Source of the DNA: Hydrogenophaga pseudoflava NBRC 102511
Lineage (GTDB): Bacteria; Pseudomonadota; Gammaproteobacteria; Burkholderiales; Burkholderiaceae_C
Reading direction: 5' to 3'
Length of the DNA: 64,000 nucleotides
Assembly (NCBI RefSeq): GCF_001592285.1
Contig: NZ_BCWQ01000010.1
Location: 1 to 64,000, forward strand
Shown here: positions 26,305-34,749 of the stretch, piece after piece
Numbering within the stretch: the stretch's first letter is position 1
How the letters are laid out: the number at the start of each line of letters is the position of its first letter
Notes under the pieces: generated by a model
Told to the model about the DNA's origin: nothing
Seen by the model: only the letters and a program-made list of their open reading frames with translations
Database searches by the model: none
Made by a program: the position numbers and the translations under genes

Positions 26305-27216
26305 TTATGAGCTTGATTGCTGCGGCAGCGCAGCATGCGCAGCCGCTTTGACCGCCTGCGTCAGCCGCTGCGCCGACAGCGGCTCGCGCGCCCAGTGCTG
26401 CCAGTACAGGGTCACGTCCACCGTGGCGCCGGGCAGCACTTCCTGCAGGCCCGGCCGCCCGGGCAGGTTCTGTTCGGGCACCATGCCCCAGCCCAGCCCC
26501 AGTTCGATCGCCCGCTCGAAGGCGTCCACCGCCGGCGCGTAGTGGCGCGGGTAGCTGGGCTGCCTCAGGCCGAAGTGCTGCAGCAGGAAGGCGTCCTGCA
26601 GCGCGTCCTTGCGATTGAAGATCACCGCCGGCTGGGCCAGCAACCGGTGGGGCGACACCGCCCCGCGCGGTGTGCGGCAGCGCTGCACCACCTCGGGCGC
26701 CGCCACACAGCGGTAGCGCATCACGCCCAGCGGCTCGGCCACGCAGCCGCGCATGGGTTCGGCCAGGGTGGTGACGCAGCCGATCACGTCGCCGCTGCGC
26801 AGCAGGTCGTGGGTGTGGTCCTGGTCGTCGATCATCACGTCCAGCAGCAGCCGGTGTTTCTGCAGCACCGGCGCCACGCCGGGCAGGAACCAGCTGGCCA
26901 CGGAGTCGGCGTTGGTCGCCACGCTCAGGCTCTGCCAGGCCGCACCGGCCCGCGACTCGGCCCCGCCCTGGAGCCCCGCCAAAAGGTCGGCCTCCATCAT
27001 CTGCAGCTGCTTCACATGGGCCAGCAGGGCCTGGCCAGCGGCCGTGGCGCGCACCGCCTTGCCGCGCACCAGCAGGCGCTGACCCAGGTGTTCTTCGAGC
27101 GACTTGATGCGCAGCGACACCGCCGCCAGCGTGAGGTTCAGGGCCTGGGCAGCCGGGCCGAAGCCGCGGTGCTCGACCACGGCGGCCAGGGCTTCGAGTT
27201 GGCGGGCGTCCAGCAT
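26305..27216 (-). CDS. argP: LysR-family regulator of the ArgP/IciA type
   Basis: ArgP controls amino-acid export (LysE/ArgO) in response to lysine and arginine. The 303-residue protein has an N-terminal winged helix (LDARQLEALAAVVEHRGFGPAAQALNLTLAAVSLRIKSLEE) of ArgP type and an effector domain with NADSVASWFLPG near 104 and LLDVMIDDQDHTHDLL near 126. In related genomes argP is often next to its exporter gene; here the exporter is about 5 kb away beyond the eut genes. It lies 43 bases downstream of eutC on the same strand and may be co-transcribed with ethanolamine genes. Confidence 0.85.
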   Translation of the reverse strand: MLDARQLEALAAVVEHRGFGPAAQALNLTLAAVSLRIKSLEEHLGQRLLVRGKAVRATAAGQALLAHVKQLQMMEADLLAGLQGGAESRAGAAWQSLSVATNADSVASWFLPGVAPVLQKHRLLLDVMIDDQDHTHDLLRSGDVIGCVTTLAEPMRGCVAEPLGVMRYRCVAAPEVVQRCRTPRGAVSPHRLLAQPAVIFNRKDALQDAFLLQHFGLRQPSYPRHYAPAVDAFERAIELGLGWGMVPEQNLPGRPGLQEVLPGATVDVTLYWQHWAREPLSAQRLTQAVKAAAHAALPQQSSS

Positions 27217-27259
27217 GTCTGATTGAAACTTGAGCGAACCAGAAACGGTTCAGCCCAGT

Positions 27260-28087
27260 TTAACCAGACAGCCCTTGCGTGGAAGTGGCCGCCACCATGG
27301 GCAGGCCGCTGTGGTCCTTGAGGCCGACGCCGGTCAGGCCCAGGCGCAGGCCTTCGTGCACCAGCCAGGCCAGGCGCCGCGCGGCGGTCACCGGGTCCTG
27401 GCCGGCCGGGCGCACGTTGGAGATGCAGTTGCGTTCGGCGTCGGTGCGGCCGACGCGCGGCGCGTGCGTGAGGTAGATGCCCACGCTGTCGGGCGAACTC
27501 AGCCCGGGGCGCTCGCCCACCACCATGGCCACCATGCGGGCGCCCAGCAGCTCGCCCACCTCGTCGGCCACCGCCACCCGGGCCTGGCCCACCAGCACCG
27601 GCGGGCTCTGCACGAAGGCGCCGCCCAGCGCCTCGCGGATGGCGCCGAACAGGGCCACGGTGTGGCGCTGGATGCCCAGGGCCGACAGGCCGTCGCCCAC
27701 CACCAGGGCCAGGTCGGGCGCGGGGTTGTCGGCGCGCCAGGCCTGCAGGGCATCCACGCTGGCCTCGTCCAGACGGCGCCCCAGGTCGGGGCGCAGCAGG
27801 TACTCGTGGCGGTCGTGCGCGTGGCTGCGCAGCCGCAGCGGCGCGGGCCAGCCGTCGGCCTGCAGCTGCCCGGCCAGCAGGTCCATGTCCAGCGGCAGGT
27901 GGATGGCGTCGCGCGCCTGCGCGTGCGCCAGGGTGAAGTCCAGCACCTCGCGCGTGGGCAGGCTGGCGCCGGCACGCCCGAGGGCGATGCGCGCGGGCGT
28001 GAAACGTCTGAGGTGGGCCCAGGGGTCGGCGCTGACCTCGATGGTGTGGCGCGGTTCGTCCGGCACAGGCGAGAGGTCCTTCGTCAT
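27260..28087 (-). CDS. eutC: Ethanolamine ammonia-lyase small subunit
   Basis: EutC binds adenosylcobalamin with EutB to turn ethanolamine into acetaldehyde and ammonia. The 275-residue protein has the family motifs FTPARIALGRAGASLPT near residue 30, DLALVVGDGLSALG near 125, ERPGLSSPDSVGIYLTHAP near 195, and RTDAERNCISNVR near 217. The ATG at 28087 overlaps the eutB stop (ATGA), deciding the start over an upstream frame. No microcompartment genes are present, so this is the simple soluble pathway. Confidence 0.96.
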   Translation of the reverse strand: MTKDLSPVPDEPRHTIEVSADPWAHLRRFTPARIALGRAGASLPTREVLDFTLAHAQARDAIHLPLDMDLLAGQLQADGWPAPLRLRSHAHDRHEYLLRPDLGRRLDEASVDALQAWRADNPAPDLALVVGDGLSALGIQRHTVALFGAIREALGGAFVQSPPVLVGQARVAVADEVGELLGARMVAMVVGERPGLSSPDSVGIYLTHAPRVGRTDAERNCISNVRPAGQDPVTAARRLAWLVHEGLRLGLTGVGLKDHSGLPMVAATSTQGLSG

Positions 28088-29478
28088 GCGGGCTCCGGCA
28101 GGGTCCACAGGCGCTGCGTGAGCGCGCCTTGGGCAGCAGCGGGCAGCAGGCGGCCGTCGGCACCGGTCACGCCCACGCGCTGCAGCCAGGCCTCGAACTC
28201 GGGTGCGCGCTTCAAGCCCAGCAGGTCGCGCAGCACCAGCGCATCGTGAAACGAGGTGCTCTGGTAGTTGAGCATCACGTCGTCGGCGCCGGGCACGCCG
28301 ATCAGGAAGTTCAGCCCCGCGCTGGCCAGCAGGACCATGAGGTTGTCCATGTCGTCCTGGTCGGCCTCGGCGTGGTTGGTGTAGCAGATGTCGCAGCCCA
28401 TGGGCAGGCCCAGCAGCTTGCCGCAGAAGTGGTCTTCCAGGCCGGCGCGGATGATCTGCTTGCCGTCGTACAGGTACTCCGGCCCGATGAAGCCGACCAC
28501 GGTGTTGACCAGCATGGGCCGGTAGCGCCGCGCCACTGCGTAGGCGCGCGCCTCGCAGGTCTGCTGGTCCACGCCGTGGTGGGCGTTGGCCGAGAGCGCG
28601 CTGCCCTGCCCGGTCTCGAAATACATCACGTTGTCGCCCACCGTGCCGCGCTTGAGTTCGAGTGCGGCGGCGTGCGCCTCGTCCAGCAGCGACAGCGTGA
28701 TGCCGAAGGAGCGGTTGGCCGCCTCGGTGCCGGCGATGGACTGGAACACCAGGTCCACCGGCGCGCCGAGCTGCATGGCCTGCAGGGTGTTGGTGACGTG
28801 GGTGAGCACGCAGCTTTGCGTGGGCACGGCGCCGCGCTCGATCACCTCGGCCAGCACGTGGTTCAGGCGCACCAGGTCGGGCACGCTGTCGGACACCGGG
28901 TTGACGCCGATCACCGCGTCGCCCGCACCGTGCAGCAGGCCATCGATCAGGCTGGCGACGATGCCGGCCGGATCGTCGGTGGGGTGGTTGGGCTGCAGCC
29001 GCACGCTCAGGTGGCCGCGCAGGCCCACCGTGTTGCGAAAGCGCGTGACCACCTCGCGCTTCTTCGCCACCAGCATCAGGTCCTGGTTGCGCATGAGTTT
29101 GCTGACGGCGGCCACCATCTCGGGCGTGAGCCCGGCCGAGAGCCGCTCCAGCACCGCGGGCGTGGCCGCATCACTCAGCAGCCAGTCGCGCAAGCCGCCC
29201 ACCGTCAGCCCGCTGACCGGCGCGAAGGCCGCGCGATCGTGGCCGTCGATGATCAGCCGCGTGACCTCGTCGCTTTCGTAGGGGATGAGCGCCTCGTCCA
29301 GGAAGCGCTGCAGCGGCACCTCGGCCAGCACCCAGCGCGCGGCCACCCGCTCCTGTTCGGTGGTGGCGGCCAGGCCCGCCAGGGCGTCGCCCGAGCGCAG
29401 CGGCGTGGCCTTGACCATCACCTCGCGCAGGCTGCCGAAGCGATGTGTGTGGTGTCCCAGCGTCGCGCTCAAGTTCAC
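28084..29478 (-). CDS. eutB: Ethanolamine ammonia-lyase large subunit
   Basis: EutB is the catalytic barrel of the B12-dependent lyase. The 464-residue protein shows the family motifs near the N-terminus (EVMVKATPLRSGDALAGLAA), NPVSDSV near 197, FQSIAGTEAANRSFG near 247, YFETGQGSALSANAHHGVDQ near 285 and CYTNHAEADQDDMDN near 366. Length is normal. It lies 41 bases downstream of the ethanolamine permease gene and is coupled to eutC. Acetaldehyde would be oxidised by an enzyme encoded elsewhere. Confidence 0.97.
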   Translation of the reverse strand: MNLSATLGHHTHRFGSLREVMVKATPLRSGDALAGLAATTEQERVAARWVLAEVPLQRFLDEALIPYESDEVTRLIIDGHDRAAFAPVSGLTVGGLRDWLLSDAATPAVLERLSAGLTPEMVAAVSKLMRNQDLMLVAKKREVVTRFRNTVGLRGHLSVRLQPNHPTDDPAGIVASLIDGLLHGAGDAVIGVNPVSDSVPDLVRLNHVLAEVIERGAVPTQSCVLTHVTNTLQAMQLGAPVDLVFQSIAGTEAANRSFGITLSLLDEAHAAALELKRGTVGDNVMYFETGQGSALSANAHHGVDQQTCEARAYAVARRYRPMLVNTVVGFIGPEYLYDGKQIIRAGLEDHFCGKLLGLPMGCDICYTNHAEADQDDMDNLMVLLASAGLNFLIGVPGADDVMLNYQSTSFHDALVLRDLLGLKRAPEFEAWLQRVGVTGADGRLLPAAAQGALTQRLWTLPEPA

Positions 29479-29519
29479 GTCAGCGGCTCCTCGGTGGGGG
29501 TCGGATCAAACGGTGGATT

Positions 29520-30914
29520 TCATTCTGCCGCAGCGGCCAGCATCGCGTCGTGCGGCGCGGCGTCGCGCTGCGCCGAGGTCAGGCGGAAGTAGAGGTAGCA
29601 GACCGCCATGAAGCCCAGGAAGATCAGCGACAGCAACTGGTTGAAGTACACCACCGCGGCCAGGCAGACCAGGCCACAGACGATGGCGATGGCCGGGAAC
29701 AGCGGGTACAGCGGCGCACGGAAGGGGCGGTCCAGCTTCGGCTCGGTGGCGCGCAGCTTGAACAGCGAGGCCATGGACATGATGTACATCACCAGCGCGC
29801 CCAGCACCGCCATGGTGACGATGTTGGCCGTCAGCGGCAGGCCGCCGATGGTGACCCACTGGTCGCTGAACACGGCCGCGATGCCCACGATGCCACCGCC
29901 GACCAGCGCATTGACCGGGGTGCGGAAGCGCGGGTGGACCTTGGCGAACCAGGCCGGCAGGTAACCGGCGCGGGCCAGCGCGAACATCTGGCGCGAGTAG
30001 CCCAGCACGATGCCGTGGAACGAGGCGACCAGGCCGAACAGGCCGATCCACACCAGCATGTGCAGCCAGCCGCTGGACTCGCCCACCACCATCTTCATGG
30101 CCTGGGGCAGCGGGTCGTTGATGTTGGACAGCTTGGACCAGTCGCCCACGCCGCCGGCCATGACCATGACCAGGAAGGCCAGCGCCACCAGCGTCAGGAT
30201 GCCGGTGATGTAGGCGATGGGGATGGTGCGCTTGGGGTCCTTGGCCTCTTCGGCGGCCATGGCCGCACCCTCGATGGCCAGGAAGAACCAGATCGCGAAC
30301 GGGATGGAGGCGAAGATGCCGGCCCAGGTGCCCATGCTGAAGTCGGGCGAGCCGGCCCAGCCGTTGGCGGTGAAGTGGGCCAGCGACCAACCCGGCGCGA
30401 CCACGCCCGCGAACACCAGCAGCTCGATCACCGCCAGGATGGTGACGAACAGCTCGAACGCCGCCGCGATGCCCACGCCCACTGCGTTGAGGCCGATGAA
30501 GATCACGTAGGCGCCGACCGCCGCCCACTTCGGGTCCAGCGCCGGGTACTGCACGTTCAGGTACGCGCCGATGGCCAGCGAGATCGCCGGCGGCGCGAAC
30601 ACGAACTCCACCAGGGTGGCGAAGCCGGCGATGAAGCCGCCGGTGGGTCCGAAGGCCCGGCGCGCGTAGGCGAAGGGGCCACCCGCGTGCGGGATGGAGG
30701 TGGACAGCTCGGTGAAGCTGAAGATGAAGGTGGTGTACATCAGCGCCACGAACAGCGTGGCCAGCAGGAAGCCCAGGGTGCCGGCGCTGGCCCAGCCGTA
30801 GCTCCAGCCAAAGTACTCACCGAAAATGACCAGACCGACGGCGATGCCCCAGAGGGAAAAGGTGCCCAGCACGGGCTTGAGCTCCCGGCTGACCTGAGTG
30901 GATGCGGTGGACAT
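29520..30914 (-). CDS. eat: Ethanolamine permease (APC superfamily)
   Basis: The 464-residue transporter has about 12 hydrophobic segments and APC motifs: KPVLGTFSLWGIAVGLVI at the first helix, STSIPHAGGPFAYARRAFGP near residue 70, and AIEGAAMAAEEAKDPKRTIP near 225. Together with the adjacent eutBC this identifies it as the ethanolamine permease (Eat). The ATG at 30914 follows the inverted-repeat operator by about 83 bases. A -10-like CACACT at 30972-30977 with a -35 region touching the nearer operator arm suggests activation by the divergent AraC-type regulator. Confidence 0.93.
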   Translation of the reverse strand: MSTASTQVSRELKPVLGTFSLWGIAVGLVIFGEYFGWSYGWASAGTLGFLLATLFVALMYTTFIFSFTELSTSIPHAGGPFAYARRAFGPTGGFIAGFATLVEFVFAPPAISLAIGAYLNVQYPALDPKWAAVGAYVIFIGLNAVGVGIAAAFELFVTILAVIELLVFAGVVAPGWSLAHFTANGWAGSPDFSMGTWAGIFASIPFAIWFFLAIEGAAMAAEEAKDPKRTIPIAYITGILTLVALAFLVMVMAGGVGDWSKLSNINDPLPQAMKMVVGESSGWLHMLVWIGLFGLVASFHGIVLGYSRQMFALARAGYLPAWFAKVHPRFRTPVNALVGGGIVGIAAVFSDQWVTIGGLPLTANIVTMAVLGALVMYIMSMASLFKLRATEPKLDRPFRAPLYPLFPAIAIVCGLVCLAAVVYFNQLLSLIFLGFMAVCYLYFRLTSAQRDAAPHDAMLAAAAE

Positions 30915-30997
30915 GGGACGTTCTCTTGTGTGTGGATGAAAGGCCCGAACGGCTCGGGCGGCCTGGCGCGCAGTGTGGTTCGCCCGTCCCGTTCGCC

Positions 30998-31053
30998 CTA
31001 TCCCGGATCGGAAACACGCCCCGCCGTGGCGCACTTTTTCCGAAACGGGATAG
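30998..31053. promoter_or_regulatory. Inverted-repeat operator between eat and the AraC/EutR gene
   Basis: Two 17-base arms, 30998-31014 and 31037-31053, are inverted copies that differ at two of 17 positions: CTATCCCG-N3-CGGAAA on one strand and the same on the other, 22 bases apart. The arm nearest eat abuts a possible -35 region on the minus strand, a position at which AraC-type activators contact RNA polymerase. It lies exactly between the two divergent genes. This is the best candidate for the EutR binding site. Confidence 0.7.
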
Positions 31054-31154
31054 CCCGGGCGGTCCCACCCCCGGGTTTTCCCGCCGTGCGCGCGTGGCAC
31101 GGAACTTGATACTCCCGCTGCACCCCGGCGCCGCGCGCGCCGAAGGAGCCCGCC

Positions 31155-32168
31155 ATGCCCGCTGCCTGCCCCACCCCGCCGACCGCCTTCCGCGTCAAAC
31201 GAACGCGCGAGGTGGACGTGCACGCCCGCAACCTCGACGCCTGGGACCAGGACTACGTGCAGACCTCGCCCGGCGTGTTCCAGGGCCAGGTGCGCGAGCT
31301 GTTCGACGGCCCGCTGCAGGCTTTCGAAGAGGTGGCCAACTGCGCCACCAGCCAGCACTGCCGGCCCTGGCGCGGCGGTGTCTGGCTGGGCCTGTCGGTG
31401 CCCGAGCGCCCCGAAGGCCTGCGCTTCATGGGGCGGCCGGTGGGCGGACACGAACTGATGATTTCCGACGGCAGCGAAGCCTTCGACCTGCAGGTGCCGG
31501 CCGGCCACGGGCTCTACGGCCTGGTGTTCGACCCGGCCGAGCTGCAGGCCCATGTGCGCACCCGCGACCAGGCCGACGCGGCCCCGGTGCGCGGGCCCGG
31601 TGTGCGGGTGCAGACCCTCACGCCCACCCAGCGCTTCCGCCTGGTCGGGCTGATGCGCGAGGTGCTGCGCGGCCTGGAGGCCGCCCCCGGCGTGCTGCAC
31701 CACGAGGCCAGCCGCCGCAGCCTGCGCGAGGCGCTGTTCTCGGTGCTGGGCGACACGCTCATGCCGAACGGCCAGGCCGACGCGGTCACGCCGCGCCAGC
31801 AGCGCCGGCAGGACGTGGTGCGCCGCGTGCGCGAACTGGTGACCGAACAGCCGCAGGAGTACCTGGGCGTGGAACGCCTGTGCGAGGCGCTGCACATCAC
31901 CCGCCGCACACTGCAGAACTGCTTCCAGGACAGCCTGGGCATCAGCCCCGCCAGCTACCTTCGCCTGGTGCGGCTGAACGCGGTGCGGCGCGAGCTGCGC
32001 GACGCGGACGCCGACCAGACCATCGGCGACGTGGCGGCGCGCTGGGGCTTCTGGCACATGGGCCATTTCAGCCACGACTACAAGGCGCTGTTCGGAGAGA
32101 CGCCGTCGTGTACACGTGAGCCCCCACGCTCCGCCGCTGCGCGGGTCGCTGCCCCCCGAGGGGGCTGA
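31155..32168 (+). CDS. eutR: AraC-family regulator, EutR-like
   Basis: The 337-residue protein has an N-terminal ligand-sensing half and a C-terminal AraC DNA-binding domain with two helix-turn-helix units (YLGVERLCEALHITRRTLQNCFQDSLGISPASYLRLVRLN near 235-275 and TIGDVAARWGFWHMGHFSHDYKALFGETPS near 288-317). It resembles EutR and related regulators, and divergence from eat-eutBC fits ethanolamine-responsive control. The last 16 or so residues after GETPSCT are encoded by dispersed repeat copy D, which also supplies the stop codon, so the native tail has probably been replaced. Confidence 0.85.
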   Translation: MPAACPTPPTAFRVKRTREVDVHARNLDAWDQDYVQTSPGVFQGQVRELFDGPLQAFEEVANCATSQHCRPWRGGVWLGLSVPERPEGLRFMGRPVGGHELMISDGSEAFDLQVPAGHGLYGLVFDPAELQAHVRTRDQADAAPVRGPGVRVQTLTPTQRFRLVGLMREVLRGLEAAPGVLHHEASRRSLREALFSVLGDTLMPNGQADAVTPRQQRRQDVVRRVRELVTEQPQEYLGVERLCEALHITRRTLQNCFQDSLGISPASYLRLVRLNAVRRELRDADADQTIGDVAARWGFWHMGHFSHDYKALFGETPSCTREPPRSAAARVAAPRGG

Positions 32169-32190
32169 TCCGGCTTGGGGCGGCCCGGCG
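32118..32190 (+). repeat. Dispersed 3'-end repeat, copy D (overlaps the end of eutR)
   Basis: GAGCCCCCACGCTCCGCCG begins a repeat of the same architecture as copies A-C: C-rich start, CTGCGCGGGTCGCTG, then CCCCCC-GA-GGGGG and a CCGGCTTGGGGCGGCCCGG end. It is a variant form rather than an exact copy. It begins inside the eutR reading frame and provides the TGA at 32166-32168. Confidence 0.65.
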
Positions 32191-32223
32191 CCGGATCGCC
32201 GCTCCAATCAAGCAGTATTTAAC

Positions 32224-32241
32224 CAACTCGATTTCGAGTTG
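32224..32241. promoter_or_regulatory. Palindromic operator upstream of lysE
   Basis: CAACTCGA-TT-TCGAGTTG is a perfect 8-bp inverted repeat 43 bases upstream of the lysE start codon, in an AT-rich patch that stands out from the surrounding GC-rich DNA and is flanked by TTTAAC on both sides. It is well placed to be the target of ArgP or of an Lrp-type lysine regulator. The binding protein is inferred. Confidence 0.55.
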
Positions 32242-32284
32242 AAATGATTTAACAAAGCGGCGCACGGCGGCAGACTCCTGCCCC

Positions 32285-32926
32285 ATGACCCTCGCATTCC
32301 CCACCTTCACCGCCGGCATGGTGCTCAGCATGTCGCTCATCATGGCCATCGGCCCGCAGAACGCGCACGTGCTGCGCATGGGCCTGCAGCGCCAGCACCT
32401 CTGGCTCACCGTCGCCGTCTGCGCGCTGGCCGACATCGTGCTCATCTCGCTCGGTGTGTTCGGCCTGGCCCAGCTCGGTGGCCTCTCCGACAAGCTGCTG
32501 GGCGCGCTCATCGGCGCCGGCGTGCTGTTCCTGGGCGTGTATGGCTGGCAGGCGTTCCAGCGCTTCCTCAAGCCGCAGGCGGCCGCCCCGCTGGCCACCG
32601 CCCAGGCAACGAGCCAGCAGGCGCCCGCCCCGATCAGCCAGCGCCAGGCCATCCTGTCGGCACTGGCCTTCTCCTGGCTCAACCCGCACGCCTGGCTGGA
32701 CACCGCCGTGCTGATCGGCACCGCCTCGCTGGCCTATGGCCCGGGCAGCAAGGCCTTCGGCCTGGGCGCCGCCACCGGCTCGGTGGTGTGGTTCCTGGTG
32801 CTGGGCGCCGCGGCGTTCTGGCTCGGCCGCCGGCTGAACTCGCTGCACATCTGGCGCGTGCTGGACGGTGTGGTCGCGCTGATGATGTGGGGCACCGCCG
32901 CCTGGCTGGTCGCCGGGCTGTTTTGA
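32285..32926 (+). CDS. lysE: LysE/ArgO-type basic amino-acid exporter
   Basis: The 213-residue protein has six hydrophobic segments and the LysE/ArgO signature GMVLSMSLIMAIGPQNAHVLRMGLQRQHLW near residues 11-40, AFSWLNPHAWLDTAVLIG near 128-145. The AIGPQNAHVL motif marks the lysine/arginine exporter branch rather than the RhtB branch seen at 3243-3896. It stands upstream of davB and davA, which degrade lysine, so export and catabolism of lysine are encoded side by side. Repeat copy B starts at its stop codon. Confidence 0.92.
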   Translation: MTLAFPTFTAGMVLSMSLIMAIGPQNAHVLRMGLQRQHLWLTVAVCALADIVLISLGVFGLAQLGGLSDKLLGALIGAGVLFLGVYGWQAFQRFLKPQAAAPLATAQATSQQAPAPISQRQAILSALAFSWLNPHAWLDTAVLIGTASLAYGPGSKAFGLGAATGSVVWFLVLGAAAFWLGRRLNSLHIWRVLDGVVALMMWGTAAWLVAGLF

Positions 32927-33011
32927 CCCACCCCCGCGCCGCGCTGCGCGCGTTACCCCCTCAAGGGGGCAACACCAGCGGCCCGGCAAAGCCGGTTCCG
33001 CGTTGTTCTGG
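32927..33011 (+). repeat. Dispersed 3'-end repeat, copy B
   Basis: The segment begins at the lysE stop codon and closely matches copy C at 44131-44217: CCCACCCCCGCGCCGC, a GC stem, ACCCCCTCAAGGGGGCAAC, then GCGGCCCGGCAAAGCCGGTTCCGCG and GTTCTGG. Two stable hairpins are possible (CCCCCT..AGGGGG and CCGG..CCGG). It separates lysE from davB. Confidence 0.8.
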
Positions 33012-33077
33012 CACCAGCCATCTCTTTCGTTGTGAATCTGATCAAAACAGCAATGACTGCAACCCAAGGTTGAGCCC

Positions 33078-34745
33078 ATGACCACCCTTCGCTCCGCTTC
33101 CGCCCCGATCACCATCTTCGGCCCGGACTTTCCATTCGCCTACGACGACTGGCTGACCCACCCGCAGGGCCTGGCCACGCTGCCGGCCAGCGCGCGCGGC
33201 ACCGAGGTCGCCATCGTCGGCGCCGGCATGGCCGGCATGACCGCGGCCTACGAGCTGATGAAGCTCGGCCTCAAGCCCGTCATCTACGAGGCCTCGCGCA
33301 TGGGCGGGCGCCTGCGCTCGCAGCCCTTCGAGGGCGGCCAGGGCGTGGTGGCCGAGCTGGGCGGCATGCGCTTCCCGGCCTCGTCCACCGCGTTCTTCCA
33401 CTACGTGAAGCTGCTGGGGCTGGAGACCAAGCCCTTCCCCAACCCGCTCACGCCCGCAGCCGGCAGCACAGTGGTCGACCTGGAAGGCCAGACCCACTAC
33501 GCCCGCACACTGGCCGACCTGCCGCCGCTGTTCCGCGAGGTGGCCGACGCCTGGGCCGCGGCGCTGGACGAGCTGGGCTTCGGCGACCTGCAGCAGGCGC
33601 TGCGCCAGCGCGACGTGCCCAGGCTCAAGGCGCTGTGGGACGCGCTGGTGCCGCTGTGGGACGACCGCACCTTCTACGACTTCGTGGCGCAGTCGAAGGC
33701 GTTTTCGAAGCTGTCGTTCCGCCACCGCGAGGTGTTCGGCCAGGTGGGCTTCGGCACCGGTGGCTGGGACTCGGACTTTCCCAACACCATGCTGGAAATC
33801 CTGCGCGTGGTGCTGACCGGCTGCGACGAGGACCAGCACCTGATCGTGGGCGGGGTGCAGCAGGTGCCACTGGGGCTGTGGCAACACGCGCCCGAACAGA
33901 TCACCCACTGGCCGGCCGGCACCTCGCTCGCCCGCCTGCACGGCGGCGCCACGCGGCCGGGCGTCACCGCCATCCGGCGTGCCCCCTCGGGACAACTGGC
34001 CGTCACCGACAGCTGGGGCACCGAACGCGAGTACCCCGCCGTGCTGGTGACCTGCCAGAGCTGGCTGCTGACCACGCAGATCGCGGTCGAAGAGTCGCTG
34101 TTCTCGCAGAAGCTGTGGATGGCGCTGGACCGCACGCGCTACATGCAGTCGAGCAAGACCTTCGTGATGGTGGACCGCCCGTTCTGGAAGGACGTTCAGC
34201 CTGCCACCGGTCGCGACACGATGAGCATGACGCTGACCGACCGGCTCACGCGCGGCACCTACCTGTTCGACAACGGGCCGGACAAACCCGCGGTGATGTG
34301 CCTGAGCTACGCGTGGATGAGCGACGCGCTCAAGATGCTGCCGCACCCGCCCGCCAAACGTGTGCAGCTGGCGCTGGACGCGCTGCGCAAGATCTACCCC
34401 ACGGTGGACATCGCCGGCCACATCGTCGGCGACCCGATCACGATCTCGTGGGAGGCGGACCCCTACTTCCTGGGCGCCTTCAAGGGCGCCCTGCCCGGTC
34501 ACTACCGCTACAACCAGCGCATGTACGGCCACTTCATGCAGGACAGCCTGCCGGCGGCCGAGCGTGGCATCTTCCTGGCCGGCGACGACATCTCGTTCAC
34601 GCCCGCCTGGGTCGAAGGCGCGGTGCAGACCTCGCTGAACGCGGTCTGGGGCATCGTCCACCAACTGGGCGGGCAGTGTCCCGCCGACAACCCCGGGCCG
34701 GGTGAGCTGTTTCCCACACTGGGTCCTGTGGCCTTGCCAGAATGA
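33078..34745 (+). CDS. davB: L-lysine 2-monooxygenase (flavin amine oxidase family)
   Basis: The 555-residue FAD enzyme would oxidatively decarboxylate L-lysine to 5-aminovaleramide. It opens with ITIFGPDFPFAYDDWL, then the dinucleotide-binding motif VAIVGAGMAGMTAAYEL near residue 44, GGRLRS and AELGGMRFPASS near 76-100, and a C-terminal FLAGDDISFTPAWVEGAVQTSLNA flavin site near 500. The overall sequence strongly resembles the Pseudomonas DavB I know, more than tryptophan 2-monooxygenase. The next gene, a nitrilase-fold amidase 4 bases downstream, fits DavA. Substrate is inferred from similarity and context. Confidence 0.87.
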   Translation: MTTLRSASAPITIFGPDFPFAYDDWLTHPQGLATLPASARGTEVAIVGAGMAGMTAAYELMKLGLKPVIYEASRMGGRLRSQPFEGGQGVVAELGGMRFPASSTAFFHYVKLLGLETKPFPNPLTPAAGSTVVDLEGQTHYARTLADLPPLFREVADAWAAALDELGFGDLQQALRQRDVPRLKALWDALVPLWDDRTFYDFVAQSKAFSKLSFRHREVFGQVGFGTGGWDSDFPNTMLEILRVVLTGCDEDQHLIVGGVQQVPLGLWQHAPEQITHWPAGTSLARLHGGATRPGVTAIRRAPSGQLAVTDSWGTEREYPAVLVTCQSWLLTTQIAVEESLFSQKLWMALDRTRYMQSSKTFVMVDRPFWKDVQPATGRDTMSMTLTDRLTRGTYLFDNGPDKPAVMCLSYAWMSDALKMLPHPPAKRVQLALDALRKIYPTVDIAGHIVGDPITISWEADPYFLGAFKGALPGHYRYNQRMYGHFMQDSLPAAERGIFLAGDDISFTPAWVEGAVQTSLNAVWGIVHQLGGQCPADNPGPGELFPTLGPVALPE

Positions 34746-34749
34746 CGGC

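Noticed and set aside
31095-31110. Sigma-54-like TGGCACG-N4-TTGAT upstream of the EutR-like gene
   Set aside because: The -24 element is perfect, but the -12 element lacks the GC dinucleotide that sigma-54 needs, and no enhancer-binding protein gene is near.
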